DNA of 64,000 nucleotides from Chitinophaga varians (GCF_012641275.1 NZ_JABAIA010000001.1:3162001-3226000), one strand, 5' to 3'. Positions 55,566 through 63,070 are shown, numbered from the stretch's first letter. The notes: generated by a model not told the origin, from the sequence alone. Numbers and translations are program-made.

Positions 55566-56648
55566 ATGACATTGCCATTCCAGGAAGGGGGATCTGAAAC
55601 CCCTTATTACAAAGGACGTGGTGCGCAGTTAAATCCGTGGAACAAATACCTGAAGGGAGAATATGTACAGGAGCATGTGGAGGGGATTGACGAGTGGTGG
55701 CAGGCAGATGTACCTACCCAGGTATTTGAGGAGCATGCCAAGACGCTGGTCAACAAGGTGGATAGTCCGGACGTAGGGATGTGGTATTCCATGAACCCTT
55801 ATCAGGGCTGTGAGCATGGCTGTATTTATTGTTATGCCCGTAATGCCCATCAGTTCTGGGGGCTGAGCGCCGGACTGGATTTTGAGCGGAAGATTATTGT
55901 CAAACATAATGCGCCGGAGCTGCTGCGCAAGTTCCTGGACAACAAAAACTGGGTGCCCAAGCCTATCTCTCTTTCGGGGAATACGGACTGTTACCAGCCG
56001 GTGGAGCGTAAGATGTGGCTTACGCGGCAGTTGCTGGAGGTAGCGCTGGAATATAAACAACCGGTGGGCATCATCACTAAAAATTCGCTGGTACTGAGAG
56101 ACCGGTACCTGCTGCAGCAGCTGGCACAGGAGAAACTGGTATGTGTGTATGTGTCTATTACCACCTTACAGGAGGAGCTGCGGCAGAAGATGGAGCCCCG
56201 TACCACTACTGCGGCACAGCGGTTCAAAATTGTGAAGGAGCTGAGTGAAGTCGGTGTGCCTGTTGGTGTTATGACCGCACCTATGATTCCCGGGCTGAAT
56301 GACCATGAGATACCCCGGCTGCTGGAGATGGCTGCTGCCAATGGCGCCAAATATGCCGGTTATACCGTAGTGCGGTTGAATGATGCGGTGAAGATCATCT
56401 TTAATGACTGGCTTTATAAAAACTTCCCTGACCGTGCAGATAAAGTATGGCACCAGATAGAGAGCATGCATGGCGGCAATGTGAACGATAGTGAGTTTGG
56501 CCGCCGGATGCGCGGGGAAGGGAATATCGCTGATTTGATACGCCAACAGTTCCGGCTACACGTAAAAAAGAACGGGTTAAACCAGGAGCGGTTTGAGTTT
56601 AATACGGAGTCTTTCCGGAGGCCCACCAGTCAGTTGAGTTTATTTTAA
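55566..56648 (+). CDS. PA0069-family radical SAM protein
   Basis: 360-residue radical SAM enzyme related to Pseudomonas PA0069 and to the spore-photoproduct-lyase-like group. The 4Fe-4S ligands are in PYQGCEHGCIYCYARNAHQFWG (CxxxCxxC). Further marks are SLSGNTDCYQPVERKMWLTRQLLEV, PVGIITKNSLVLRDRYLL, CVYVSITTLQEELRQKMEPRT, GVPVGVMTAPMIPGLNDHEIPRLLE and a C-terminal domain ending FRRPTSQLSLF. The substrate is unknown; a role in DNA photoproduct repair has been suggested for relatives. It starts just after two operator-like repeats. Confidence 0.9.
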   Translation: MTLPFQEGGSETPYYKGRGAQLNPWNKYLKGEYVQEHVEGIDEWWQADVPTQVFEEHAKTLVNKVDSPDVGMWYSMNPYQGCEHGCIYCYARNAHQFWGLSAGLDFERKIIVKHNAPELLRKFLDNKNWVPKPISLSGNTDCYQPVERKMWLTRQLLEVALEYKQPVGIITKNSLVLRDRYLLQQLAQEKLVCVYVSITTLQEELRQKMEPRTTTAAQRFKIVKELSEVGVPVGVMTAPMIPGLNDHEIPRLLEMAAANGAKYAGYTVVRLNDAVKIIFNDWLYKNFPDRADKVWHQIESMHGGNVNDSEFGRRMRGEGNIADLIRQQFRLHVKKNGLNQERFEFNTESFRRPTSQLSLF

Positions 56649-56702
56649 GGGATTGAGTATCTTGGGTGAAATTGTTTTACCCGTTTATAAAACCCTTTAT
56701 CT

Positions 56703-57659
56703 ATGAAGAAATTATGCTTGTTAGCCCTGTTGGCGGGCAGTTCTGTGGCTGCTGTAGCGCAGACAAATGTTGTCTGGGGAGATTGGAATTCCCGTACTGA
56801 ATACAGAAATGATGCCGGGTTGCGGGGAGATGCCGGCGCCCTTTCCGGTTTTTTCCAGACCAATGCACCGGTTAACTATCCTTCGGGAGCCACCAGTTGG
56901 TGGCATTTGCTGGATGTACGGCATGCCAATGCGGCAAATAATTTCGCCATGCAGTTTGCAGGTAGTTTCTATGATCAGGACCTGTATTTCCGCAAAACCA
57001 ATAATGATCCCGCTACACCATGGTCCAAAGTGGTGTTGCAACGCGGTGGACTGATCAGCTTTCCGGGTGTCTATAACTTCGAGCAGTTTAACATTGGAAA
57101 GGATGGCAACAACGGGGCATATGCGCTCGAATTCGTGAACCATACCAGCATTAACCAATCTTATGGGATTAGAATGGGCGCCAATGTAGACCGGTTTGGT
57201 CACGGGTTATACTTTCAGGGTGCTCCGGGGGCAGACAATTATGCTGCTTTAAATTATGCCGCCAATCCTGCCCTGTTTATATCTGCACTTGATAACACCG
57301 TCGGCATCGGCACCCATCAAACCGCCGGTTACCAATTGGCTGTTGCCGGGTCTATGATCGCTGAACGTGTCAAGGTAAAGGCCAAAGGCGCCTGGCCGGA
57401 TTATGTATTTGAGAAAGACTATCTGCTCCCGTCGCTGAAAAGCACTGCTGCCTTTATACAGCAGCACAAGCACCTGCCGGAAATGCCATCCGCCAAAGAG
57501 GTGGACAGTGCGGGGCTGGACCTGGGGGATATGAACGCCCGGCTATTGAAAAAGGTCGAGGAACTGACTTTGCATCTGATCCGTCAGCAGGAGGAAATTG
57601 AAAAATTACAGCAGCAAAACCGGCAGATCCTGCAACAGATGCAGCAAATGAAAAAATGA
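56703..57659 (+). CDS. Secreted knob-type surface protein with S74-like tail
   Basis: 318 residues: signal peptide KKLCLLALLAGSSVAAVAQ; a middle part (about 30-180) resembling the pyocin-knob/tail-fibre fold (SWWHLLDVRHANAANNFAMQFAGSFYDQDLYFRKTNNDPATPW); a short turn VGIGTHQTAGYQLAVAG; then the region VKVKAKGAWPDYVFEKDYLLPSLKSTAAFIQQHKHLPEMPSAKEV that recurs in many Bacteroidota surface proteins, and a C-terminal coiled coil (about 270-318, EELTLHLIRQQEEIEKLQQQ). The coil probably trimerises. Function is unknown. It precedes the structured-RNA region. Confidence 0.7.
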   Translation: MKKLCLLALLAGSSVAAVAQTNVVWGDWNSRTEYRNDAGLRGDAGALSGFFQTNAPVNYPSGATSWWHLLDVRHANAANNFAMQFAGSFYDQDLYFRKTNNDPATPWSKVVLQRGGLISFPGVYNFEQFNIGKDGNNGAYALEFVNHTSINQSYGIRMGANVDRFGHGLYFQGAPGADNYAALNYAANPALFISALDNTVGIGTHQTAGYQLAVAGSMIAERVKVKAKGAWPDYVFEKDYLLPSLKSTAAFIQQHKHLPEMPSAKEVDSAGLDLGDMNARLLKKVEELTLHLIRQQEEIEKLQQQNRQILQQMQQMKK

Positions 57660-57714
57660 GCGGCCCGGGAATATAAACTAATTGTTAACTCTATAAAAAA
57701 AGTAGGCTATATTA

Positions 57715-57746
57715 TTGTGTAATAAAAAAAATAAAATCTACCTTTG
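57715..57746 (+). promoter_or_regulatory. Promoter of RNA unit A1
   Basis: TTG (57715-57717) and TACCTTTG (57739-57746) with 21 nt between them. Same arrangement and spacing as the promoter of unit A2. Transcription would start near 57752. No coding gene of normal length follows for 470 nt. Confidence 0.7.
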
Positions 57747-57751
57747 TAGCA

Positions 57752-57923
57752 AACAACAAATTTCTTAGTGCAACTTCTGTCAACATATAAGATTATTGCG
57801 ATGGCCTGCAAGCAAAAGCAGGTCTACGACGGATTGCGGGCACGTTGCACCGATTGTTAACGATAGTTATCAAACGATATAAACAAAGGTCCCGCACTCA
57901 AAGAGGCGGGACCTTTTGCTTTT
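57752..57923 (+). ncRNA. Candidate small structured RNA, unit A1
   Basis: About 170 nt from its promoter to a strong terminator (11-bp stem 57885-57895 with 57906-57916, loop 10 nt, then T-rich). A 7-bp stem GTGCAAC (57768-57774) with GTTGCAC (57844-57850) encloses a CCTGC/GCAGG hairpin. GCGGG (57836-57840) can pair with CCCGC (57891-57895), the terminator's 5' arm, as an alternative fold. A segment GGATTGCGGGC aligns with GGGTTCCGGGC in unit A2. A 19-codon ORF (57801-57860) runs through it and is an alternative reading. I do not recognise a known RNA family. Confidence 0.55.
57885..57923 (+). terminator. Terminator of unit A1
   Basis: AAAGGTCCCGC and GCGGGACCTTT form an 11-bp perfect stem with a 10-nt loop and a trailing TGCTTTT. 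Confidence 0.85.
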
Positions 57924-57930
57924 GAAGCAG

Positions 57931-58105
57931 TACTGAAATGACGACAGTGAAAGAACTTCAGACGATAACTGGTCAAAATATTCAATACACCATCTGGTGT
58001 AAAGGGAATGGCTTTGCCTTAAAAAAGCCATACGGACATGGTATGCAGTAATGTAACGTAACCCATTACATGATTGCCCGGTCCGTAAATACGGCCGGGT
58101 TTTTT
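57931..58105 (+). ncRNA. Candidate small structured RNA, unit B1
   Basis: Lies directly after A1 with no promoter of its own that I can see. Hairpins: ACACCA/TGGTGT (57987-58000), ATGGCTTT/AAAGCCAT (58008-58031) and ATGTAA/TTACAT (58051-58071). The terminator is CCCGG/CCGGG (58077-58081 with 58095-58099) and T6. TACGGAC (58031-58037) is fully complementary to GTCCGTA (58081-58087), which overlaps the terminator arm. The stretch from CGGAC to the terminator aligns closely with unit B2, with a T-A to C-G compensatory change in the A/T hairpin. A 37-codon ORF (57938-58051) is the alternative. Confidence 0.55.
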
Positions 58106-58221
58106 ATTTCACGGGAAATCCGGCACAGAAATGGCAAACAATTTTTTTATGAATGTTATGTGCTAAGCCCATTTGATTTCGTATAGACAGGTACAGTGCA
58201 TAACCCCAAAAACGTTAGTAT

Positions 58222-58788
58222 ATGAGGAACGTTATTCAAGTTGTAAGAGAGGCTTTACTCACCAATTTCAGAGAATTGGACAATTGGTTTGACAAAGAAC
58301 CAGCATTGCTGGATTTCAAACCGGACCGCGATCAATGGAGCATACGGGAAGTGCTGGAACATATTACCCTCACTAATTACTTCCTGTTACTGATCATCAA
58401 CAAAAGTACCCGCAGGGCGCTTGACCGTAAAAGAAACGGCCATACCGTTGTGCTGCCGGCAGATTACCAGGAGAAATTCAGCCAGATCGACGTGATCAGC
58501 AGCAAGTCTTTCGGATGGGTAAGACCCGAACACATGGAGCCTACAGGCCTTAAAGATATGCAGGAAGTAAAAGTGCTGCTGAAACAACAGTATGCACAAT
58601 GCATGTACAATCTTTCTTTGCTTAAAAACGGGGAAGGCGTGTTGGTATTCACCAACATGTCCGTTAACCATCTGGGCAAGCTCGATATCTATCAGTACAT
58701 CTATTTCCTGACTAAACATATAGAACGCCATATCCGCCAGATGAAAAGACTGGAAAAGGAATATGAAGAAAGCGCCGTTCTGATCTGA
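58222..58788 (+). CDS. DinB-superfamily protein
   Basis: 188-residue four-helix-bundle protein of the DinB/YfiT-like superfamily, named from a DNA-damage-inducible gene but functionally mostly thiol transferases or metal-binding hydrolases. The expected metal ligands are His in IREVLEHITLTNYF (about residue 46) and the HxxxH of LTKHIERHIRQMKRL near the C-terminus. No catalytic partner is visible. It is placed exactly between the two RNA cassettes and has its own terminator. Confidence 0.82.
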   Translation: MRNVIQVVREALLTNFRELDNWFDKEPALLDFKPDRDQWSIREVLEHITLTNYFLLLIINKSTRRALDRKRNGHTVVLPADYQEKFSQIDVISSKSFGWVRPEHMEPTGLKDMQEVKVLLKQQYAQCMYNLSLLKNGEGVLVFTNMSVNHLGKLDIYQYIYFLTKHIERHIRQMKRLEKEYEESAVLI

Positions 58789-58842
58789 TTTTTTTTGGTC
58801 GACCGACAACATCTGTTTTTGTTATCCTTATTCGATTACAGC

Positions 58843-58873
58843 AACCGGAAGTATGCGCACTTCCGGTTTTTTT
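58843..58873 (+). terminator. Terminator of the DinB-family gene
   Basis: AACCGGAAGT and ACTTCCGGTT (10 bp) around the loop ATGCGC, followed by T-rich sequence. Confidence 0.9.
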
Positions 58874-58940
58874 ATGCAGTCAGGATCCGACACTATTTTT
58901 ATCTACATAGAAAAAATTTTTGAAAAAAGTCTGTTAAAAA

Positions 58941-58973
58941 TTTGCATTATCACTATTTATCACATTATCTTTG
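58941..58973 (+). promoter_or_regulatory. Promoter of RNA unit A2
   Basis: TTTG (58941-58944) and TATCTTTG (58966-58973), 21 nt apart, the same spacing as upstream of A1. Predicted start near 58979. Confidence 0.72.
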
Positions 58974-58978
58974 CATCG

Positions 58979-59160
58979 TTAAAAATTGATAATAGGTAAA
59001 CACTTGTAAAAAATGGTACGCTTTAATTTAAATATGGAATCAGCAATCCCTTGCGGCACGCAAGATGGGGGCGGGTTCCGGGCGTTTCATAGTTACAGGT
59101 AGTACAAATATATTTGTATCATATAACAGAAGCCCGGATCAATTGGTCCGGGCTTTTTTT
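58979..59160 (+). ncRNA. Candidate small structured RNA, unit A2
   Basis: About 180 nt. Hairpin CTTGCG/CGCAAG (59050-59064), the conserved GGGTTCCGGGC segment, a perfect 16-nt A/T palindrome (59103-59118) and a terminator GCCCGGA/TCCGGGC (59132-59138 with 59147-59153) with T7. CCGGGC (59078-59083) can pair with GCCCGG (59132-59137). Compared with A1 the outer pair of this alternative stem changes from G-C to C-G, keeping the pairing. A 22-codon ORF (59034-59102) shares a GLRA/GFRA stretch with the 19-codon ORF of A1, so a tiny peptide cannot be excluded. Confidence 0.55.
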
Positions 59161-59164
59161 ATGT

Positions 59165-59351
59165 TGATTTAGATAATGATATCACCACGGAACACCATAA
59201 AAAATCGGCTACTGAACGCTGAAATGCGCCGCAGTAAGGGATTTGAAGATAGCATCAATCGCATTGACGCTAATCGGACCCGGCATGCCTTAACGTAGTA
59301 TATACGTTGACGTTAGTAGCCCGGTCCGTGTAAAACAGACCGGGTTTTTTT
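59165..59351 (+). ncRNA. Candidate small structured RNA, unit B2
   Basis: Follows A2 directly. AACGTA/TACGTT hairpin (59292-59308), terminator CCCGGTC/GACCGGG (59320-59326 with 59338-59344) and T7. CGGACC (59275-59280) pairs with GGTCCG (59323-59328), again overlapping the terminator arm. From CGGAC to GCCCGGTCCGT it aligns with B1 over about 55 nt. Near the 5' side both copies have TACTGAA followed by a CAGT element. A 40-codon ORF (59176-59298) is present but shows no similarity to the B1 ORF. Confidence 0.55.
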
Positions 59352-59624
59352 GTGTTCACCGTAAAAAGATTATTTGAGGAGGTACATTTTATAAACAGGT
59401 AGCGGAGTAATCCTGCTCCGCTGACTAATCTCCTTTAAAGATATTTTTTTTCGTCTCTGTTTGAATTAACCCCCATCTTCAGGTTATCAAGAGGATAACT
59501 TGTAACTTCCCCCCCAAAAGAGGTACCTATATGTACCGGAAATGATAAGCATGATTTGCCTGGAGCCCACAGGGCTCCGGTAAATCACTATCAGGGAAGA
59601 CTAATTTTAAAAGTGCAACAGTAA
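59352..59624 (+). promoter_or_regulatory. Hairpin-rich leader upstream of the AAA ATPase gene
   Basis: 273 nt with four tight perfect hairpins: AGCGGAG/CTCCGCT (59401-59422), GTTATC/GATAAC (59483-59499), GGTAC/GTACC (59522-59537) and GGAGCCC/GGGCTCC (59562-59578). None has a good T-run, so they look like leader or processing structures. I found no TAnnTTTG box and no sigma-54 type -24/-12 pair. Confidence 0.45.
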
Positions 59625-60689
59625 ATGAAAGCGATGGTCAATAACCAGATAGATATAACCGATGGAGAATATTTTGCGCCCAAAGGAGTGTATACCGTTC
59701 ATTTTAACAGTATACCCAATATCAATAACATCTACGACATAGACGGAGAAAAAGCAGAAGCTGCATTTGTGAAAGCATTTGAAGGCATGATACTGCATAC
59801 CTACCGCTATACCGATTATGATACGAAAAAGAAAAAATACAAACACGCACAAACTGTATTGGTGCTCAATAACAACAGTGTAGTGGCCTTCTGGCATTCC
59901 TGGGTGGAGATATTGCACGATGGTAAAGACACCGCGTTTGTGGAAAAGATAACGGAGACGGTTACACGCTATAAAGAAAAGCAGCGCCGTGAACCACATG
60001 AAATCAATCTCATCGTCAGCGGCCGGAAGGGACTGGAACTGAAGAGCATGGAGATCAAACGCACCAAGCTGGACATCGGACTGTTTTATGAAGATGATTT
60101 CCGCGAAGTGGACAAGGTGATACAACAGCGCCTGCGCAAAGACAAAGATAAAGGCATTGTACTGTTGCATGGCATCCCCGGAACCGGTAAGACCACGTAT
60201 CTGCGTTATCTCATCGGCAAAATCAAAAAACGTATCCTGTTCGTATCGCCCGACCTGGCGCACAATATCATGAACCCGGAGTTCATGGAACTGCTGATTG
60301 ACAATCCTAATTGCGTAGTGATTATTGAAGACGCCGAAAACGTGATCATGGACAGGAAGTTCAGCGGCAATTCCTCTGTGTCTAACCTGCTTAATTTGTC
60401 AGACGGACTATTGGCGGATTGCCTGAACATACAGCTGGTGTGCTCCTTCAACAGTGACCTGTCTGCCATTGACAGCGCGCTGTTGCGCAAAGGCAGGCTG
60501 ATCGCCAAGTATGAGTTTAAGAAGCTCTCCGCGGCGAAAGCACAAAAGCTGTCCAAACATTTAGGCTATGATACCGTGATCAACAAATCCATGAGTATCG
60601 CAGAAATAGCCAACCAGCACGAGCCTTCTTTTGAAAGCCCGAAAAATGTGATCGGTTTCAGGAGAACGCTGCTGGAAGAAACAGTATAA
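59625..60689 (+). CDS. BCS1-like AAA ATPase
   Basis: 354 residues. The N-terminal 160 residues have no recognised domain; they contain HAQTVLVLNNNSVVAFWHSWVEIL. The AAA module has Walker A GIPGTGKTT (residues 183-191, Lys189), Walker B CVVIIEDAE (Glu235, Asp236), a sensor-1-like VCSFNSD and the ALLRKGRL segment where BCS1/p97-type ATPases carry the arginine finger. The C-terminal small lid is short. No transmembrane helix is present. It leads a plus-strand run with a basic unknown protein and rtcB. In proteobacteria rtcB is controlled by the AAA activator RtcR, but this protein lacks the sigma-54 GAFTGA loop and is not RtcR. Confidence 0.85.
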   Translation: MKAMVNNQIDITDGEYFAPKGVYTVHFNSIPNINNIYDIDGEKAEAAFVKAFEGMILHTYRYTDYDTKKKKYKHAQTVLVLNNNSVVAFWHSWVEILHDGKDTAFVEKITETVTRYKEKQRREPHEINLIVSGRKGLELKSMEIKRTKLDIGLFYEDDFREVDKVIQQRLRKDKDKGIVLLHGIPGTGKTTYLRYLIGKIKKRILFVSPDLAHNIMNPEFMELLIDNPNCVVIIEDAENVIMDRKFSGNSSVSNLLNLSDGLLADCLNIQLVCSFNSDLSAIDSALLRKGRLIAKYEFKKLSAAKAQKLSKHLGYDTVINKSMSIAEIANQHEPSFESPKNVIGFRRTLLEETV

Positions 60690-60726
60690 ACAAACATTCA
60701 TCATCTCATTAAAAATATTATTAGTC

Positions 60727-60903
60727 ATGAAAAAGAATTACTTGTCTGTATACAACCCGATGGTACATCGTTTCCACCGATCGGTGAACGAGATTAAAAA
60801 CTCACCAGACCATGTGTTATGGACAAGTTATTTTCAGACGAATTACAATATTATATCGCGTCTGCACGGCTTAAAACAGCGAGACAAAAACGCCGTGCAG
60901 TAA
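60727..60903 (+). CDS. 58-codon ORF overlapping the next gene, possible small protein or frameshifted N-terminus
   Basis: It starts at ATG 60727 in an A/T-rich, Bacteroidota-like start context (MKKNYLSVYNPMVHRF) and ends at 60903, overlapping the first 85 nt of the 249-codon gene in another frame. That gene's ATG (60819) lies inside it. Either it is a leader or small protein coupled to the next gene, or its first 30 codons are the true N-terminus of the next protein, joined by a frameshift. Composition is ordinary and basic, and no family is recognised. Confidence 0.4.
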   Translation: MKKNYLSVYNPMVHRFHRSVNEIKNSPDHVLWTSYFQTNYNIISRLHGLKQRDKNAVQ

Positions 60904-61568
60904 TTACAGCAAGAGATAAAGAGCTGCTGAGGCTGGATAAATACCAGCGGGAGCTTTGGCGGAGAACCCGTGAACCGCTTTATGTGCCATTGAAACCGCC
61001 TGTACAGAAAGGGTATGTGCGTTTCTTTGTATTGAGAGATGATGTGGCCCGTGGAAAACAGGCATCATTTTTTGAGAATATTCTTCTTAAAATCAACACA
61101 AAGGAATATTTTCATCGCAAGGATTTTAAAAAGAAGAAGCGGGTGCGTGGTAAAAAGGTATGGGTAGACAAAGGACAGTTTCTGCGTACCCTTTCCCTGT
61201 CGGAGTTTCAAAAACTCCGGTTTACACACGAGGAAGCCGCCCTTTTTGAGGAACGGATGGAAATGCCGAGGTATGGTAACAAAGAAGTGCCTGTTATGGT
61301 GTTTAAAGAGCCCTGGCGTTTCGTATTGCGTGTACGGCCTCATATATTAACCCATCAGCGTATAGTTGATCCCGTGCTGGAATCGCAGATACAGGAACTG
61401 AACAACTATATTACCAGCCGTCGGCTAGAGCCTCGCATGCACTGGCTGACACAAAGCAGGCACAATAGCTGGAAGCGCTGGAACCCTGCCGGGAAAAACA
61501 AAGACCCGTATAAAAATAAAAACCTGCTGCAGATAATGCAGGAGGAATATTACGATATCATTGATTGA
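60819..61568 (+). CDS. Basic protein of unknown function, RtcB-linked
   Basis: 249 residues, strongly basic, rich in Lys/Arg/Trp/Tyr: RLKTARQKRRAVITARDKELLRLD, KKKKRVRGKKVWVDKGQ, RLEPRMHWLTQSRHNSWKRW. No signal peptide or membrane helix. A central part (KGYVRFFVLRDDVARG, PWRFVLRVRPHILTH) may fold as beta strands. Composition and position, 13 nt before rtcB, suggest an RNA-binding or RNA-processing partner, but no motif proves this. I do not recognise the family. Confidence 0.75.
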   Translation: MDKLFSDELQYYIASARLKTARQKRRAVITARDKELLRLDKYQRELWRRTREPLYVPLKPPVQKGYVRFFVLRDDVARGKQASFFENILLKINTKEYFHRKDFKKKKRVRGKKVWVDKGQFLRTLSLSEFQKLRFTHEEAALFEERMEMPRYGNKEVPVMVFKEPWRFVLRVRPHILTHQRIVDPVLESQIQELNNYITSRRLEPRMHWLTQSRHNSWKRWNPAGKNKDPYKNKNLLQIMQEEYYDIID

Positions 61569-61581
61569 ATAAACCCCCATT

Positions 61582-62994
61582 ATGTCTGAATTGAAAATGA
61601 CCGGGAAACAATTACGCGCCTTAGGTTACCCACAGGGCCCTGTAATTAGTACAGCCATTGACGTTATTGCCCAACATTACGCAACGGCTACAGCAGAAGA
61701 AATAGAAACCGTCCTGGCCAAGGTGCTGGCTGATCCGGCCGCTTATACCGAAGATGCGGTATGGGCGGAGGTAGCTACCGCGCTGATACCGGAGGAGCGT
61801 CCTGAAATCATACCATTGCGCGAGCAGGCGGTAGATTACGCCATTTTTGGTAGCGACGCTATTGAAGAAGGCGCGGTCCGTCAGCTGAACAATGCTGTGC
61901 GTTTGCCCGTTGCCGTTGCCGGCGCACTGATGCCGGATGCTCATCAGGGTTATGGTTTGCCGATAGGTGGTGTATTAGCCACAGAGAACGCCGTGATACC
62001 TTACGGCGTTGGCGTGGATATCGGATGCCGTATGTGTCTGAGCATACTGGACCTGCCGGTAGATAGCCTGACCACCAAAGCCGGTGAATATGAAAAGGCC
62101 CTGAAGAACAAAACCAAATTCGGCGCCGGCGCCGAGTGGAAAAGGAATGACGACGATGCCGTACTGGAAAGAAACGAGTTCAGGGAAATTCAGATACTGC
62201 GTAGCCTGCAGGCCAAAGCCGCCGGTCAACTGGGAACTTCCGGTTCCGGCAACCACTTTGTGGAATGGGGCGTGGTGACCATCACCGATGCCGGCAACGA
62301 ATGGGGCCTGGCCCCAGGTGATTATGTGGCCGTGTTGTCGCATTCCGGGTCGCGTGGCCTGGGTGCACAGGTAGCCGGACATTATACCCGGCTGGCCAAA
62401 GAGCTTTGTGTGTTGCCAAAAGACGCACAGCACCTGGCGTGGCTGGACCTGAACACAGAAGCAGGGCAGGAGTACTGGCTGGCGATGAACCTGGCCGGTG
62501 ATTACGCTTCTGCATGTCACCACCTGATCCATAAACGGCTGATCGCTGAGATGGGCGCCACTATGCTGGCGCGGGTGGAGAACCATCATAACTTCGCCTG
62601 GAAGGAAATGCATCATGGCAAAGAGCTGATTGTACATCGTAAAGGCGCTACTCCCGCAGGGAAAGGCGTGCTGGGTATTATTCCCGGCTCTATGACCGCG
62701 CCCGGCTTTATTGTACGGGGAAAAGGTGAAACTACCAGCCTGCATTCCGCGTCGCACGGCGCCGGACGGCAGATGTCGCGTACAAAAGCCATCGCTTCCA
62801 TTACCAACGAGGAAATGAGGAAAATGCTACAGGATAATGGCGTAACCCTGATCGGGGGTGGACTGGACGAGGCGCCAGGGGCTTATAAGGACATCCATAC
62901 CGTGATGGCCGCGCAGGCCGATCTGGTGGAGGTTGTAGGTCAGTTCCAGCCTAAAATGGTGCGGATGGCCGATGGCGGACCAGCGGAAGACTAG
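61582..62994 (+). CDS. rtcB: RNA-splicing ligase RtcB
   Basis: GTP- and Mn-dependent ligase that joins RNA 2',3'-cyclic-phosphate or 3'-phosphate ends to 5'-OH ends, in tRNA or rRNA repair. 470 residues, somewhat longer than the E. coli form (408). Signatures: MPDAHQGYGLPIGGV, YGVGVDIGCRM (Asp146, Cys149 metal ligands), GTSGSGNHFVEWG, HSGSRGLG, VENHHNFAW, GSMTAPGFIVRGKG and SASHGAGRQMSR with the guanylylated His392. No RtcA cyclase gene is adjacent. Last gene of a run that begins with the AAA ATPase, with gaps of 13-130 nt. Confidence 0.96.
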   Translation: MSELKMTGKQLRALGYPQGPVISTAIDVIAQHYATATAEEIETVLAKVLADPAAYTEDAVWAEVATALIPEERPEIIPLREQAVDYAIFGSDAIEEGAVRQLNNAVRLPVAVAGALMPDAHQGYGLPIGGVLATENAVIPYGVGVDIGCRMCLSILDLPVDSLTTKAGEYEKALKNKTKFGAGAEWKRNDDDAVLERNEFREIQILRSLQAKAAGQLGTSGSGNHFVEWGVVTITDAGNEWGLAPGDYVAVLSHSGSRGLGAQVAGHYTRLAKELCVLPKDAQHLAWLDLNTEAGQEYWLAMNLAGDYASACHHLIHKRLIAEMGATMLARVENHHNFAWKEMHHGKELIVHRKGATPAGKGVLGIIPGSMTAPGFIVRGKGETTSLHSASHGAGRQMSRTKAIASITNEEMRKMLQDNGVTLIGGGLDEAPGAYKDIHTVMAAQADLVEVVGQFQPKMVRMADGGPAED

Positions 62995-63024
62995 TTGATG
63001 ACTAAATAGATATATGCAATGTCG

Positions 63025-63070
63025 CAAAGGCGGGAGACGGCTGTCAGCTGTTTTCCGCCCTTTGTTTTTT
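63025..63070 (+). terminator. Terminator after rtcB
   Basis: CAAAGG-CGGG pairs with CCGCCCTTTG (one bulge), with an inner CAGCTG loop region, then TTTTTT. It ends the ATPase-rtcB run. Confidence 0.7.

Noticed and set aside
57752..59351. tRNA, tmRNA or Y-RNA identity of the RNA units
   Set aside because: No cloverleaf, T-arm consensus or acceptor stem could be drawn, so I kept them as unassigned structured RNAs.
57752..59351. Retron or CRISPR interpretation of the repeated units
   Set aside because: There is no reverse transcriptase, no Cas gene and no short regularly spaced repeat; the units are long, diverged and terminator-bounded.
59625..60689. RtcR-type sigma-54 activator for the ATPase upstream of rtcB
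   Set aside because: There is no GAFTGA motif, no CARF-like N-terminus and no HTH; the ATPase is BCS1-like.
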